A stretch of DNA of 29,253 nucleotides from Erysipelothrix sp. UBA3383 (lineage in GTDB: Bacteria; Bacillota_I; Bacilli_A; Erysipelotrichales; Erysipelotrichaceae). The notes beneath the pieces are model-generated. The model ran no database searches, was not told the DNA's origin, and saw only the letters and a program-made list of their open reading frames with translations. The translations under genes and the position numbers were made by a program. The first letter of the stretch is position 1, and the number at the start of each line of letters is the position of its first letter. This document shows, piece by piece, positions 15,967-23,375 of the stretch. The stretch is taken from assembly GCA_002358955.1 (NCBI GenBank), contig DEPV01000115.1, forward strand, positions 1 through 29,253. The letters are read 5' to 3'.

Positions 15967-17736
15967 ATGTCAAAAAATAAAAAGATTTTGTTCCAAGTTG
16001 GGATTGCAGTAGTCGTACTTATCATGGCGGTTTTATTGTTTATGAAATTAAGTAAAAAAGTATATGCACTAGAACTTCTAGGTGAATCAGAGATTACTTT
16101 AGAATATGGACAAACCTTTGAAGACCCAGGATTCAAAGTTTTTCTAAATGATAAAGAACTTGAGGATGAAACATTGGTTTCCATCCTAGAAGGTGATTTT
16201 GATGAAACCAAAATTGGTACTTATATCTTTAAATATCAATTAAATAGTAATGATAGCGTGTTTTTAGAGCGTGAAGTTACAATTGTGGACACTGAAAATC
16301 CAACGATTACACTTAAGGCTTCCGAAGACAAATTATATGTAGGGGACACCTATAAAGAAGTAGGCTTTAGTGCTACTGACAATTATGATGGTGATATCTC
16401 TGAGGATGTGAAGGTTACAGGTGCGGTAGATACAAGCAAAGCAGGTACTTATAAACTCACTTATACAGTTGCTGATTCATCAGGCAACACTTTCGAAGTG
16501 ATTCGAGAGGTTACAGTTGAGGAACAACCTGTAATAGAAGAGCCTAAAACTAATGATTCTCCAAATAACTCAGGTAATAACTCAAATAGTAATTCAGCAA
16601 ATAAATCGGGCTCTAATAACTCTGCAAGTAATGTTGTAGCAGGAGCTGGACCAAGTAATGGTGGACCCGGTGTTTCTCAAAACTCTAACCCACCTGCTCA
16701 ACGCATTTCCCCTATAAAAACTGTAAACAACTCCAGTAATGAGATCATTCGTTTTAACTTTACAAAACAAGGAATTTACTTAGAAGGTGTTCAGGATGCA
16801 GGAGTCAATGTTGTAGGACTTCTATCCAGTTCAGGATCTTTAGTAAAAGAGTTTAGTGCACAACAAGCTGGAACACACTATAACTTTAATTTAGCACTCC
16901 AAGATGTAGCCAATGGAACTTATACCTTAGTATCTAAAGATGGCAATCTTCCATTATTAAATAAAATGGCTGCAGATCGTAAGATTAAACAAGCAAAAAT
17001 TGGTAACAAATTAGTAACTATCAACTACCCTAATAATAAGGTTGAGATCACGATTGCTAACCACGTATACAAATATGACATCGCAATCAATGCCGGACAT
17101 GGTGGTACTGATGGAGGTGCTTATGCAAATGGTATTAAAGAAAGTGAAATCAACTTAAAGATATCTCTCTATGAAAAAGCAGCCTTTGAGCGTCATGGCT
17201 TAAAAGTATACATCAACAGAACAAGCAATGACACTTATGGTGAAGAATCGGGTCCAAGTGATTGGCCGCGATTAAGACGTTCAGCTTATAAGATTGGTGA
17301 GATTGCTACAGTATCACGCTATGCCTACAGTAATCATCACAACTCTGGAAGTACTAAATCCAGTTGGGAAATTCTAGTAAATGCACGTGCTACTGCTCAA
17401 GATTTAGCAATTGAACACCGTGTTGGTGATGCATGGACTTCAATCTATGGGAAAGCAATGCCAGGACTTACCATCTATACTAAGAATTACGATACCAACG
17501 CTATTGTTAATAAGAAGAATGGACCAGGTCATGGTTTCTTAGATTGGTATGGGATGCAACGAGTACCTGATATGTTATATCAAGAGTTCATTCCTACCTA
17601 TGAGCATATCTACCTTAGCAATGCAGCAGATGTCACATGGTATACTGCAAATGGTGATGCCATCATGAAGCAAATGGCAGAAGCAAAAGTGAAAGAATAT
17701 GTTACAGCGATGGGTAAAACTTACATTGCACCTTAA
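15967..17736 (+). CDS. Membrane-anchored N-acetylmuramoyl-L-alanine amidase with Ig-like domains
   Basis: Cell-surface peptidoglycan amidase of 589 residues. An N-terminal signal anchor (about 7-27) leads to two DUF5011-like Ig-type repeats (about 36-108 and 109-185, with ITLEYGQTFEDPGF and LYVGDTYKEVGF). These are followed by an Asn/Ser/Gly-rich linker (190-245), a beta-rich region of unknown type (about 250-345), and an Amidase_3-type catalytic domain (about 370-560). Zinc ligands are H378 (NAGHGG), E392 (KESEIN) and H458 (NHHNS); E540 is the likely catalytic glutamate. GGGGGATA (15954-15961) is the ribosome binding site. A perfect TTGACA at 15897 is present, but no -10 box is clear. A terminator follows. 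It probably remodels the wall from outside the membrane. Confidence 0.88.
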   Translation: MSKNKKILFQVGIAVVVLIMAVLLFMKLSKKVYALELLGESEITLEYGQTFEDPGFKVFLNDKELEDETLVSILEGDFDETKIGTYIFKYQLNSNDSVFLEREVTIVDTENPTITLKASEDKLYVGDTYKEVGFSATDNYDGDISEDVKVTGAVDTSKAGTYKLTYTVADSSGNTFEVIREVTVEEQPVIEEPKTNDSPNNSGNNSNSNSANKSGSNNSASNVVAGAGPSNGGPGVSQNSNPPAQRISPIKTVNNSSNEIIRFNFTKQGIYLEGVQDAGVNVVGLLSSSGSLVKEFSAQQAGTHYNFNLALQDVANGTYTLVSKDGNLPLLNKMAADRKIKQAKIGNKLVTINYPNNKVEITIANHVYKYDIAINAGHGGTDGGAYANGIKESEINLKISLYEKAAFERHGLKVYINRTSNDTYGEESGPSDWPRLRRSAYKIGEIATVSRYAYSNHHNSGSTKSSWEILVNARATAQDLAIEHRVGDAWTSIYGKAMPGLTIYTKNYDTNAIVNKKNGPGHGFLDWYGMQRVPDMLYQEFIPTYEHIYLSNAADVTWYTANGDAIMKQMAEAKVKEYVTAMGKTYIAP

Positions 17737-17742
17737 GCGTTT

Positions 17743-17770
17743 AAAACAGCATGAATTGTGCTGTTTTTTT
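17743..17770 (+). terminator. Terminator after the amidase gene
   Basis: Nine-base stem AAAACAGCA / TGCTGTTTT around TGAATTG, ending in a T run. Confidence 0.85.
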
Positions 17771-17883
17771 ATACATTTAGACAATTGAATTCAATATCGC
17801 ATCAATTTGTTCAAACCCCTTATACAATGAGGGTTTCCCAGTATTATCTCTGCTTCAAAACTGGTGAATATTATCAACAACTG

Positions 17884-17892
17884 TGGTAAAAT
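17884..17892 (+). promoter_or_regulatory. Extended -10 promoter for the DUF3196-type gene
   Basis: TGG-TAAAAT lies 20 bases before the chosen start. No clear -35 is present. Confidence 0.5.
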
Positions 17893-17912
17893 ATTTTAGT
17901 GTGAGGTGTTGC

Positions 17913-18539
17913 ATGGATAACTATTATGATCAATGTATGAAAGAGATTAAAGAATGTATGGAGCAAGGCGATATGAGTGCTGCTTTAAAACTTGTACAAC
18001 AAGAATTAGAGATGCCCTATGTCCCAGAACCCTACTTTAGTCAATTGCAAGATTACCTTAATGATATTGTAGTTGATACAAGACCCAGGTCACAGTTTTT
18101 TGAGACGGTTGAAGCGATTGAGGAAGCTTTACAAGGCAATGAATCTTTGCAACAGAAAGCCATCTTATCACTTGAACGCATGAACTTAAGAAGTCATGTA
18201 GAATGGTGTGAGGATGTATTATCAAATGCTATGATTGCTGATTGGATCAAAAAACAAATTCTTTTATTTATGATGGAACAGGAAATGAATCACTCATTTG
18301 AGGTATTTCTGGATGGTGAATTGATTGCTATTAATATAGGATCACTGAAACATCCACAAAGTGGAACTGTTTATGAAACCTGTTTAATGGAACTTCAAGA
18401 TGCTCTTGAATCAGACAACCCAAGCATGTTGATTATGTGTGTTGGGGAACTTGATTTCATCGCTTTAGAAAGCTTCCCACATGAATTAAAAGAAATTAAT
18501 GCACAGTCAATCATCAAACGTGTGCAGTCCTACTTTTAG
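17913..18539 (+). CDS. DUF3196-type protein of unknown function
   Basis: Soluble 208-residue protein rich in helices, starting MDNYYDQCMKEIKE. It resembles the DUF3196 family found mainly in Erysipelotrichia and Mollicutes relatives, recognised by the N-terminal pattern of a repeat-like helical region (MEQGDMSAALKLVQQELEMPYVPEPY) similar to TPR helices. Its function is unknown. ATG 17913 is preferred to an upstream in-frame GTG at 17883 because GAGGTG (17903-17908) fits the ribosome binding site and the earlier start would overlap the promoter. It stands just upstream of tig, but the tig promoter and a weak hairpin separate them. Confidence 0.75.
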   Translation: MDNYYDQCMKEIKECMEQGDMSAALKLVQQELEMPYVPEPYFSQLQDYLNDIVVDTRPRSQFFETVEAIEEALQGNESLQQKAILSLERMNLRSHVEWCEDVLSNAMIADWIKKQILLFMMEQEMNHSFEVFLDGELIAINIGSLKHPQSGTVYETCLMELQDALESDNPSMLIMCVGELDFIALESFPHELKEINAQSIIKRVQSYF

Positions 18540-18542
18540 GTT

Positions 18543-18575
18543 AAAAACCACATAAAATGGGATGAAATGTGTTTT
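18543..18575 (+). terminator. Weak hairpin, possible terminator before tig
   Basis: CACAT (18549-18553) pairs with ATGTG (18567-18571), flanked by AAAA and TTTT with one bulged C. The T run is short and runs into the left CIRCE arm. The strength is doubtful. Confidence 0.35.
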
Positions 18576-18600
18576 AGCACTCAAGAGTTGACAGTGCTAA
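18574..18600 (+). promoter_or_regulatory. CIRCE operator (HrcA binding site)
   Basis: TTAGCACTC-N9-CAGTGCTAA. This matches the CIRCE consensus TTAGCACTC-N9-GAGTGCTAA at 17 of 18 arm positions. The spacer plus first arm bases contain the -35 box, so HrcA binding would block the promoter of tig. Confidence 0.92.
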
Positions 18601-18615
18601 TCGATATGTTATAAT
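18588..18615 (+). promoter_or_regulatory. Promoter of tig-lon-ysxC
   Basis: TTGACA (18588-18593), 16-base spacer, TATAAT (18610-18615). Both boxes are perfect. The -35 lies inside the CIRCE element. Confidence 0.9.
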
Positions 18616-18639
18616 AGATTGGAACTTACGGAGGATATT

Positions 18640-19914
18640 ATGAAATCTACATGGACATTAAATGAAAACTCAACAGGAGAATTAATTGTTGAAGTTGATG
18701 GAAAAGCTTGGGAAGTTGCTCAAGAAAAAGCATTAGAAAAATTATCAAAAGATGTTGAAGTACAAGGCTTTAGAAAAGGTCATGCACCAAAACATTTAGC
18801 AGAAAAACAAATTGGAGCTCAAACACTTCTAAACGAAGCAATCAATAACGTTGCTAACGACGCATTTGTTGCTGGAATTGTTGAACAAAAATTAGAACCG
18901 GTTGCACAACCAACTCTAGATATTAAAGCTATGACTGATACAGAATTAACATTATCATTCGCAGTTGTTGTTAAACCAGAAGTTACATTAGGTGAGTACA
19001 AAGGCATCGAAATCGCTGCTGAAGACACAACCGTAACAGAAGAGATGGTTAACGCAGAATTAGAACGCATCCAAGAAGAAAACGCACAATTAGTTGTTGT
19101 TGAAGATGCAGTTGTTGAAAACGGACATACAGTTGTTATTGACTTTGAAGGATTCAAAGATGATGTAGCATTTGAAGGTGGAAAAGGTGAGAACCACCAC
19201 TTAGAAATCGGATCAAACTCATTCATCCCAGGATTTGAAGAACAACTAGTAGGTATGAAGACAGGCGAAAGCAAAGACATTGAACTTTCATTCCCAGATA
19301 CATACCATGTTGAAGAATTAAAAGGACAACCAGTAGTATTCAAGGTTGCACTACACGAAGTTAAAGTACGTGAATTACCAGAATTAAACGATGATCTTGC
19401 AGAATTATTAGATCAAGAAGGTGTTACAACTCTAGATGAACTTAAAGCGTCAATCAAAGAGAAATTAGAAACACAAGCAAAAGCAACAGAAGAAGATCGC
19501 GTCAATAACGAACTTGTTCTAGCAATTAGCGAAAACGCAACAGTTGAAATCCCACAAGCAATGATCGACGAAGAAGTTGAGCAAATGTTCCAAGAATTCA
19601 ACCAACGTTTAGCACAACAAGGAATGAACATTGAACTTTATACACAAATTTTAGGTCAAACTGAAGAAGGTATTAAAGCTGAAATGGCAGAAGATGCAAA
19701 AGCACGAGTACGCTCACGCCTTGTATTAGAAAAAATTGCAGAAACAGAAGAACTAAAAGTTGAAGAAGCAGAAGTTGATGCAGAGTTTTCACGTATCTCA
19801 GAAATGTACGGTATGGAAGTAGAACAAATCAAACAACTTGTTTCACCAGACGCTGTTCAATACGATGTATTACTTCGTAAAGCAATGGAATTAGTTCAAG
19901 CTTCAAAAGCTTAA
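18640..19914 (+). CDS. tig: Trigger factor
   Basis: Ribosome-associated chaperone and peptidyl-prolyl isomerase that meets nascent chains at the exit tunnel. It has 424 residues from ATG 18640, preceded by CGGAGGA; an in-frame upstream TTG at 18619 is less likely since it lies only a few bases after the -10. The ribosome-binding domain (1-110) carries the signature GFRKGHAP (43-50). The FKBP-type PPIase domain spans about 150-245 (IDFEGFKDD, IPGFEEQLVGM). The C-terminal chaperone arms follow. It has stronger AAA/GAA-biased codon use than neighbours, fitting high expression. It is controlled by a CIRCE-covered promoter and followed by a terminator within the unit. Confidence 0.97.
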   Translation: MKSTWTLNENSTGELIVEVDGKAWEVAQEKALEKLSKDVEVQGFRKGHAPKHLAEKQIGAQTLLNEAINNVANDAFVAGIVEQKLEPVAQPTLDIKAMTDTELTLSFAVVVKPEVTLGEYKGIEIAAEDTTVTEEMVNAELERIQEENAQLVVVEDAVVENGHTVVIDFEGFKDDVAFEGGKGENHHLEIGSNSFIPGFEEQLVGMKTGESKDIELSFPDTYHVEELKGQPVVFKVALHEVKVRELPELNDDLAELLDQEGVTTLDELKASIKEKLETQAKATEEDRVNNELVLAISENATVEIPQAMIDEEVEQMFQEFNQRLAQQGMNIELYTQILGQTEEGIKAEMAEDAKARVRSRLVLEKIAETEELKVEEAEVDAEFSRISEMYGMEVEQIKQLVSPDAVQYDVLLRKAMELVQASKA

Positions 19915-19927
19915 TTACTAACCAATT

Positions 19928-19950
19928 AAAAGACGCTTAGCGTCTTTTTT
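19928..19950 (+). terminator. Intrinsic terminator between tig and lon
   Basis: Nine-base stem AAAAGACGC / GCGTCTTTT with loop TTA and a six-T run. Only 20 bases separate it from the lon start, with no room for a promoter, so lon must be reached by read-through. Confidence 0.88.
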
Positions 19951-19970
19951 ATCCTAAAGGAGGAGATATT

Positions 19971-22289
19971 ATGACAAAAGATACAACGACCATGAATTTA
20001 CCAATTGTGGCTACTCGCGGAGTGGTTGTTTTCCCAGAGCAAGAAATTATGATTGAAGTTGGGCGTATGCGCAGTATTACTGCAATTAATGAAGCTGAGA
20101 AATTCTTTAATGGCCATGTCGTCCTTGTTAGTCAACGTGATATCTTAATCGATGATCCACAGGAAGAAGATTTATACGAATATGGAAGTTTAGTCCATAT
20201 TAAAACAGTAACGCGTAAACAAGGATTTTTACGTGTTACATTCAGCGGTATTTCTCGTGTACACATTGAGAAGATTACTGATGATTCAAAGATGTTATTT
20301 GGACGTGTTGAAACATTAGAAGATTCTTATGGGGATGCTAATGAAGAATTAGTATTAATTCGTAAGATTAATGAAGAGATTGAAAATGTAACCATTCAAA
20401 ACATGAACATCCCTTCAGAAGTTTTAGCACATTTAGCATCTGGAATGAACGCATCTCAATATGCTGATCAAATTGCTCAATACTTACCACTATCAGTTGA
20501 ACGTAAACAAGAATTCTTAGAAATGCTTGAAGTTAATTTAAGACTTTATGCAATTCGTGAAGAGATTGAACGTGAAGCATTATTATCAAGTATTGAAAAT
20601 ACAATCAATGAAAAAGTTAAAGATCGTGTTGAAGAAAACCAACGTGATTACTACTTAAGAGAAAAAATGCGTGCCATCCGTGAGGAGTTGGGCGATGCAA
20701 CGGATGTTGGTGAAGATACTGATGAATTCCGTAAGATGTTAGAAGAGAATCCATACCCTGATCACATTCGTGAAAAGGCTCTGGAAGAGATTCAACGTTA
20801 TGAAATGTTACCACAAGCATCAGGTGAGTCAGGTGTTGTTAGAACCTATATTGAATGGTTACTAAAAACACCGTGGTGGCAAGAAACTGATGACAATACA
20901 GATTTAAATGAAGTACGTGCTAAACTGGATGAAGATCACTTTGGTCTTGATAAAGTTAAAGATCGTATCATGGAATACCTGGCTGTTAAAAACATGACCG
21001 GTAACCTTAATGCTCCGATCTTAGCACTTGTAGGGCCACCTGGAGTTGGTAAAACATCTCTAGCCAAAAGTATTGCAGATTCTTTAGGACGTGAGTTTGT
21101 CAAAGCATCTGTAGGTGGGGTTCGTGATGAAGCAGAGATTCGTGGACACCGTCGTACCTACTTAGGGTCAATGCCAGGTCGTTTCATTCAAGGAATGAAG
21201 AAGGCAGGAGTGATTAACCCTGTATTCTTAATTGATGAGATCGATAAGATGGCATCGGATTACAAAGGGGATCCATCATCAGCAATGCTTGAAGTATTGG
21301 ACCCAGAACAAAATACAATGTTCTCTGATAACTACCTTGAGGAGCCATATGACTTATCCAAAGTTATGTTTGTTGCAACAGCAAACTACCTAGGGGATAT
21401 TCCTGAAGCTTTAAGAGACCGTTTAGAAATCATTGAATTAAGTTCATACACTGAAGAAGAAAAATTAGAAATTGCGAAAAAACACTTAATACCAAAACAA
21501 GTGGCTGCCAATGGATTGAAGAAATCACAATTTAAATTGAGTGATTCTCAATTACAATTCATCATCCGTCACTATACTCGTGAGGCAGGAGTCCGTCAGT
21601 TAGAACGCGTTATCGCATCACTAGCACGTAAGTCTGTACTTGCAATCCTTAAAGATGGTAAAAAGAGTGTTAATGTTACAAAGGCACTTACTGAAGAGTG
21701 GCTGGGACAAACAATCTTTGAATACGGACGTAAGGAAACTAAGAATCAAGTGGGTGTTGTAACAGGACTTGCTTATACACAATTTGGTGGGGATGTCCTT
21801 CCAATTGAAGTTACTACCTTTGAAGGTAAAGGGCGCTTAATTGTTACCGGACAATTAGGGGATGTTATGAAGGAATCAGCAGAGATTGCATTAGGATTTG
21901 TGAAGAGTCATGCTAAAGCGCTGAACATCAAACCTGAGTTCTTTGAGAAAAATGACATTCAAGTTCACGTACCAGAAGGTGCTGTTCCAAAAGATGGTCC
22001 TTCAGCAGGTGTTACCTTTACAACAGCTTTAATTTCAGCAATTACAAACCGCAAAGTACACTCTGATATTGCAATGACAGGTGAGGTTACACTGCGTGGT
22101 AATGTATTACCAATTGGTGGTTTAAAAGAGAAATCTCTAGCGGCTTACCGTGTTGGAATTACACGCATTGCAATTCCAAAATTAAACGAGAAAGATTTAG
22201 TGGATGTACCAGCAGTGGTTAAAGAAACGATTACTTTCTATCCTGTAGAAACAATTGATCAAGTGATCGAACAGGCGTTAGAACAATGA
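19971..22289 (+). CDS. lon: ATP-dependent protease Lon (LonA type)
   Basis: Cytoplasmic AAA+ serine protease that degrades damaged and regulatory proteins. It has 772 residues. The N-terminal LAN substrate domain (about 8-200) is followed by a helical linker, Walker A GPPGVGKT (355-362), Walker B FLIDEID (419-425) and the protease domain. The catalytic dyad is S678 (PKDGPSAGV) and K721 (GGLKEK). The start follows AAAGGAGGAG, a near-perfect ribosome binding site. It has no promoter of its own and probably depends on read-through past the terminator from the CIRCE-controlled tig promoter. It overlaps ysxC by 4 bases (ATGA). In Bacillus clpX and lonB lie between tig and lonA; neither is here. 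Confidence 0.97.
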   Translation: MTKDTTTMNLPIVATRGVVVFPEQEIMIEVGRMRSITAINEAEKFFNGHVVLVSQRDILIDDPQEEDLYEYGSLVHIKTVTRKQGFLRVTFSGISRVHIEKITDDSKMLFGRVETLEDSYGDANEELVLIRKINEEIENVTIQNMNIPSEVLAHLASGMNASQYADQIAQYLPLSVERKQEFLEMLEVNLRLYAIREEIEREALLSSIENTINEKVKDRVEENQRDYYLREKMRAIREELGDATDVGEDTDEFRKMLEENPYPDHIREKALEEIQRYEMLPQASGESGVVRTYIEWLLKTPWWQETDDNTDLNEVRAKLDEDHFGLDKVKDRIMEYLAVKNMTGNLNAPILALVGPPGVGKTSLAKSIADSLGREFVKASVGGVRDEAEIRGHRRTYLGSMPGRFIQGMKKAGVINPVFLIDEIDKMASDYKGDPSSAMLEVLDPEQNTMFSDNYLEEPYDLSKVMFVATANYLGDIPEALRDRLEIIELSSYTEEEKLEIAKKHLIPKQVAANGLKKSQFKLSDSQLQFIIRHYTREAGVRQLERVIASLARKSVLAILKDGKKSVNVTKALTEEWLGQTIFEYGRKETKNQVGVVTGLAYTQFGGDVLPIEVTTFEGKGRLIVTGQLGDVMKESAEIALGFVKSHAKALNIKPEFFEKNDIQVHVPEGAVPKDGPSAGVTFTTALISAITNRKVHSDIAMTGEVTLRGNVLPIGGLKEKSLAAYRVGITRIAIPKLNEKDLVDVPAVVKETITFYPVETIDQVIEQALEQ

Positions 22290-22870
22290 GTTTGGATACA
22301 CAAGCAGCAAGTTTAATTATCTCTGCTGCTTCAAAAGAACAATTTCCCAACACCGGTCAAATTGAAATTGTGATGGTTGGTAAGAGTAATGTGGGGAAGT
22401 CCAGTTTAATCAATGGACTGACCCATCGTAAAAAGCTTGCTTATGTGGGTCAAAGACCCGGTAAGACACGCCTCATCAACTTCTTTCATATCAATGATGA
22501 TTTGATGCTGGTAGATGTTCCAGGCTATGGTTTTGCTAACCGTTCTAAGAAGGAACAAATTCACTATGGTGAATTGATGGATTCTTACTTTCAATTAAGA
22601 CACCCTAGTTTGATGTTAATTCTGGTTGATATTCGACGTGGTATGGAAGATGATGACCATATGATGCTGCAATTTGCACAACACTATGGCATTGAACCCA
22701 TGATCATCTTATCGAAATCTGATAAGTTATCACGTGGTGCTGCAAAATCAAAAGCATTACAATTACAAAGAGAATTGGATTACCCAGTCATGGTGTTCTC
22801 CCATACTCAACACAATACTTCTGATGAGATCGTCGATTTCATCATGAGTAATTACAAGTTTCAAGATTAA
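22286..22870 (+). CDS. ysxC: Ribosome biogenesis GTPase YsxC/EngB
   Basis: GTPase needed for late assembly of the 50S ribosomal subunit. It has 194 residues. The G motifs are G1 GKSNVGKSS (32-40), G2 T61 (GKTRLINF), G3 DVPGYG (77-82) and G4 SKSDK (143-147). The start lies within the lon stop (ATGA), so it is translationally coupled to lon, the same lonA-ysxC order seen in Bacillus. A terminator follows. As the last gene of the unit it should also respond to HrcA, though an internal promoter cannot be excluded. Confidence 0.95.
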   Translation: MSLDTQAASLIISAASKEQFPNTGQIEIVMVGKSNVGKSSLINGLTHRKKLAYVGQRPGKTRLINFFHINDDLMLVDVPGYGFANRSKKEQIHYGELMDSYFQLRHPSLMLILVDIRRGMEDDDHMMLQFAQHYGIEPMIILSKSDKLSRGAAKSKALQLQRELDYPVMVFSHTQHNTSDEIVDFIMSNYKFQD

Positions 22871-22872
22871 TC

Positions 22873-22915
22873 AAAAGATCCCAAGTATCAAAATGCTGAG
22901 AAAGGGATCTTTTTT
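22873..22915 (+). terminator. Terminator of the tig-lon-ysxC unit
   Basis: Ten-base stem AAAAGATCCC / GGGATCTTTT enclosing a 21-base loop, followed by further T residues. Confidence 0.85.
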
Positions 22916-22955
22916 AGTGGAATTTGAGCAAATGTATGCACTTACATGAAATCTA

Positions 22956-22964
22956 TGCTATACT
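22956..22964 (+). promoter_or_regulatory. Extended -10 promoter of the first structured RNA
   Basis: TGC-TATACT. The expected start, 6-8 bases on, coincides with the 5' end of the predicted closing helix of the RNA. Confidence 0.55.
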
Positions 22965-22970
22965 ATAGTC

Positions 22971-23180
22971 AAGGAAGGAACCTAAGAGTTAATCCCTATA
23001 ATAAGAGTCTTGAAACATGTGCAACAACGATTATTTATCGAAAGAGTATACAGATTGAAACACTGATATATGGAATGATGTAACATGAAGTAGAATGAAA
23101 ACGATCCGAATTATAAATTAACATTAGGAACCTACCATCATAACAGGAGACCAACATTAATAAAAAATGTTGGTCTTTTA
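22971..23180 (+). ncRNA. Structured non-coding RNA candidate, possibly 6S-like
   Basis: This fills most of the gene-free stretch between ysxC and the AbrB-type gene. The RNA would start at about 22970 and end at the terminator at 23147-23180, about 210 bases. Its ends pair over a long distance in one colinear rod: GG (22973-22974)/CC (23135-23136), AGG (22976-22978)/CCT (23131-23133), CCTAA (22981-22985)/TTAGG (23124-23128), GTTAAT (22988-22993)/ATTAAC (23117-23122), and TATAAT (22997-23002)/ATTATA (23110-23115), with small internal loops. A smaller hairpin (TATACAG ... CTGATATA, about 23050-23075) may cap it. No convincing ORF is present. Size, own promoter, own terminator and rod shape recall 6S RNA, but no conserved 6S sequence was recognised, so the family is open. 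Confidence 0.5.
23147..23180 (+). terminator. Terminator of the first structured RNA
   Basis: Eleven-base stem AGACCAACATT / AATGTTGGTCT with an AATAAAAA-type loop, then TTTT. Confidence 0.85.
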
Positions 23181-23299
23181 TTATGTCTTAATAACATATT
23201 AATTTGTGTATTATCTAAGAATTTACACGATGAATTTGAGGCTCAACAATTAATGTTCAGCACATCAAGAAGAACACTCAAAGCCCAATCAATTCTCTA

Positions 23300-23327
23300 A
23301 AAATATTAATTTTAAACTTAATATTTT
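23300..23327. repeat. Perfect 10-bp AT-rich inverted repeat
   Basis: AAAATATTAA (23300-23309) and TTAATATTTT (23318-23327) around an 8-base centre, 23 bases before the TGC-TATAGT box. Could be an operator. No T tract follows on the plus strand. The rest of 23181-23299 shows nothing recognisable. Confidence 0.6.
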
Positions 23328-23349
23328 AAAAATGAAGTTTTTCAAGCGG

Positions 23350-23358
23350 TGCTATAGT
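23350..23358 (+). promoter_or_regulatory. Extended -10 promoter of the AbrB-type gene
   Basis: TGC-TATAGT lies 17 bases before the chosen ATG. No clear -35 is present. Confidence 0.5.
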
Positions 23359-23375
23359 AAAAGAGGGTGATATCG

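Noticed and set aside
17813..17870. Short hairpin AAACCC/GGGTTT between the amidase gene and the DUF3196-type gene
   Set aside because: Six-base stem, no T run, no clear role. The true amidase terminator lies upstream.
18819..19343. 174-codon antisense frame inside tig
   Set aside because: Shadow of the strongly biased tig codon use (Ser/Thr-rich low-complexity product).
22971..22985. GGAAGGAA resembles the SRP RNA core motif
   Set aside because: The full SRP core (GGAAGGAAGCAGCA with its partner strand) is missing.
22976..23134. AGGAACCTA appears twice and could be a direct repeat or CRISPR-like unit
   Set aside because: Only two copies; both are explained as opposite sides of the closing helix of the structured RNA with AA/AA loops. 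No CRISPR spacing or cas genes.
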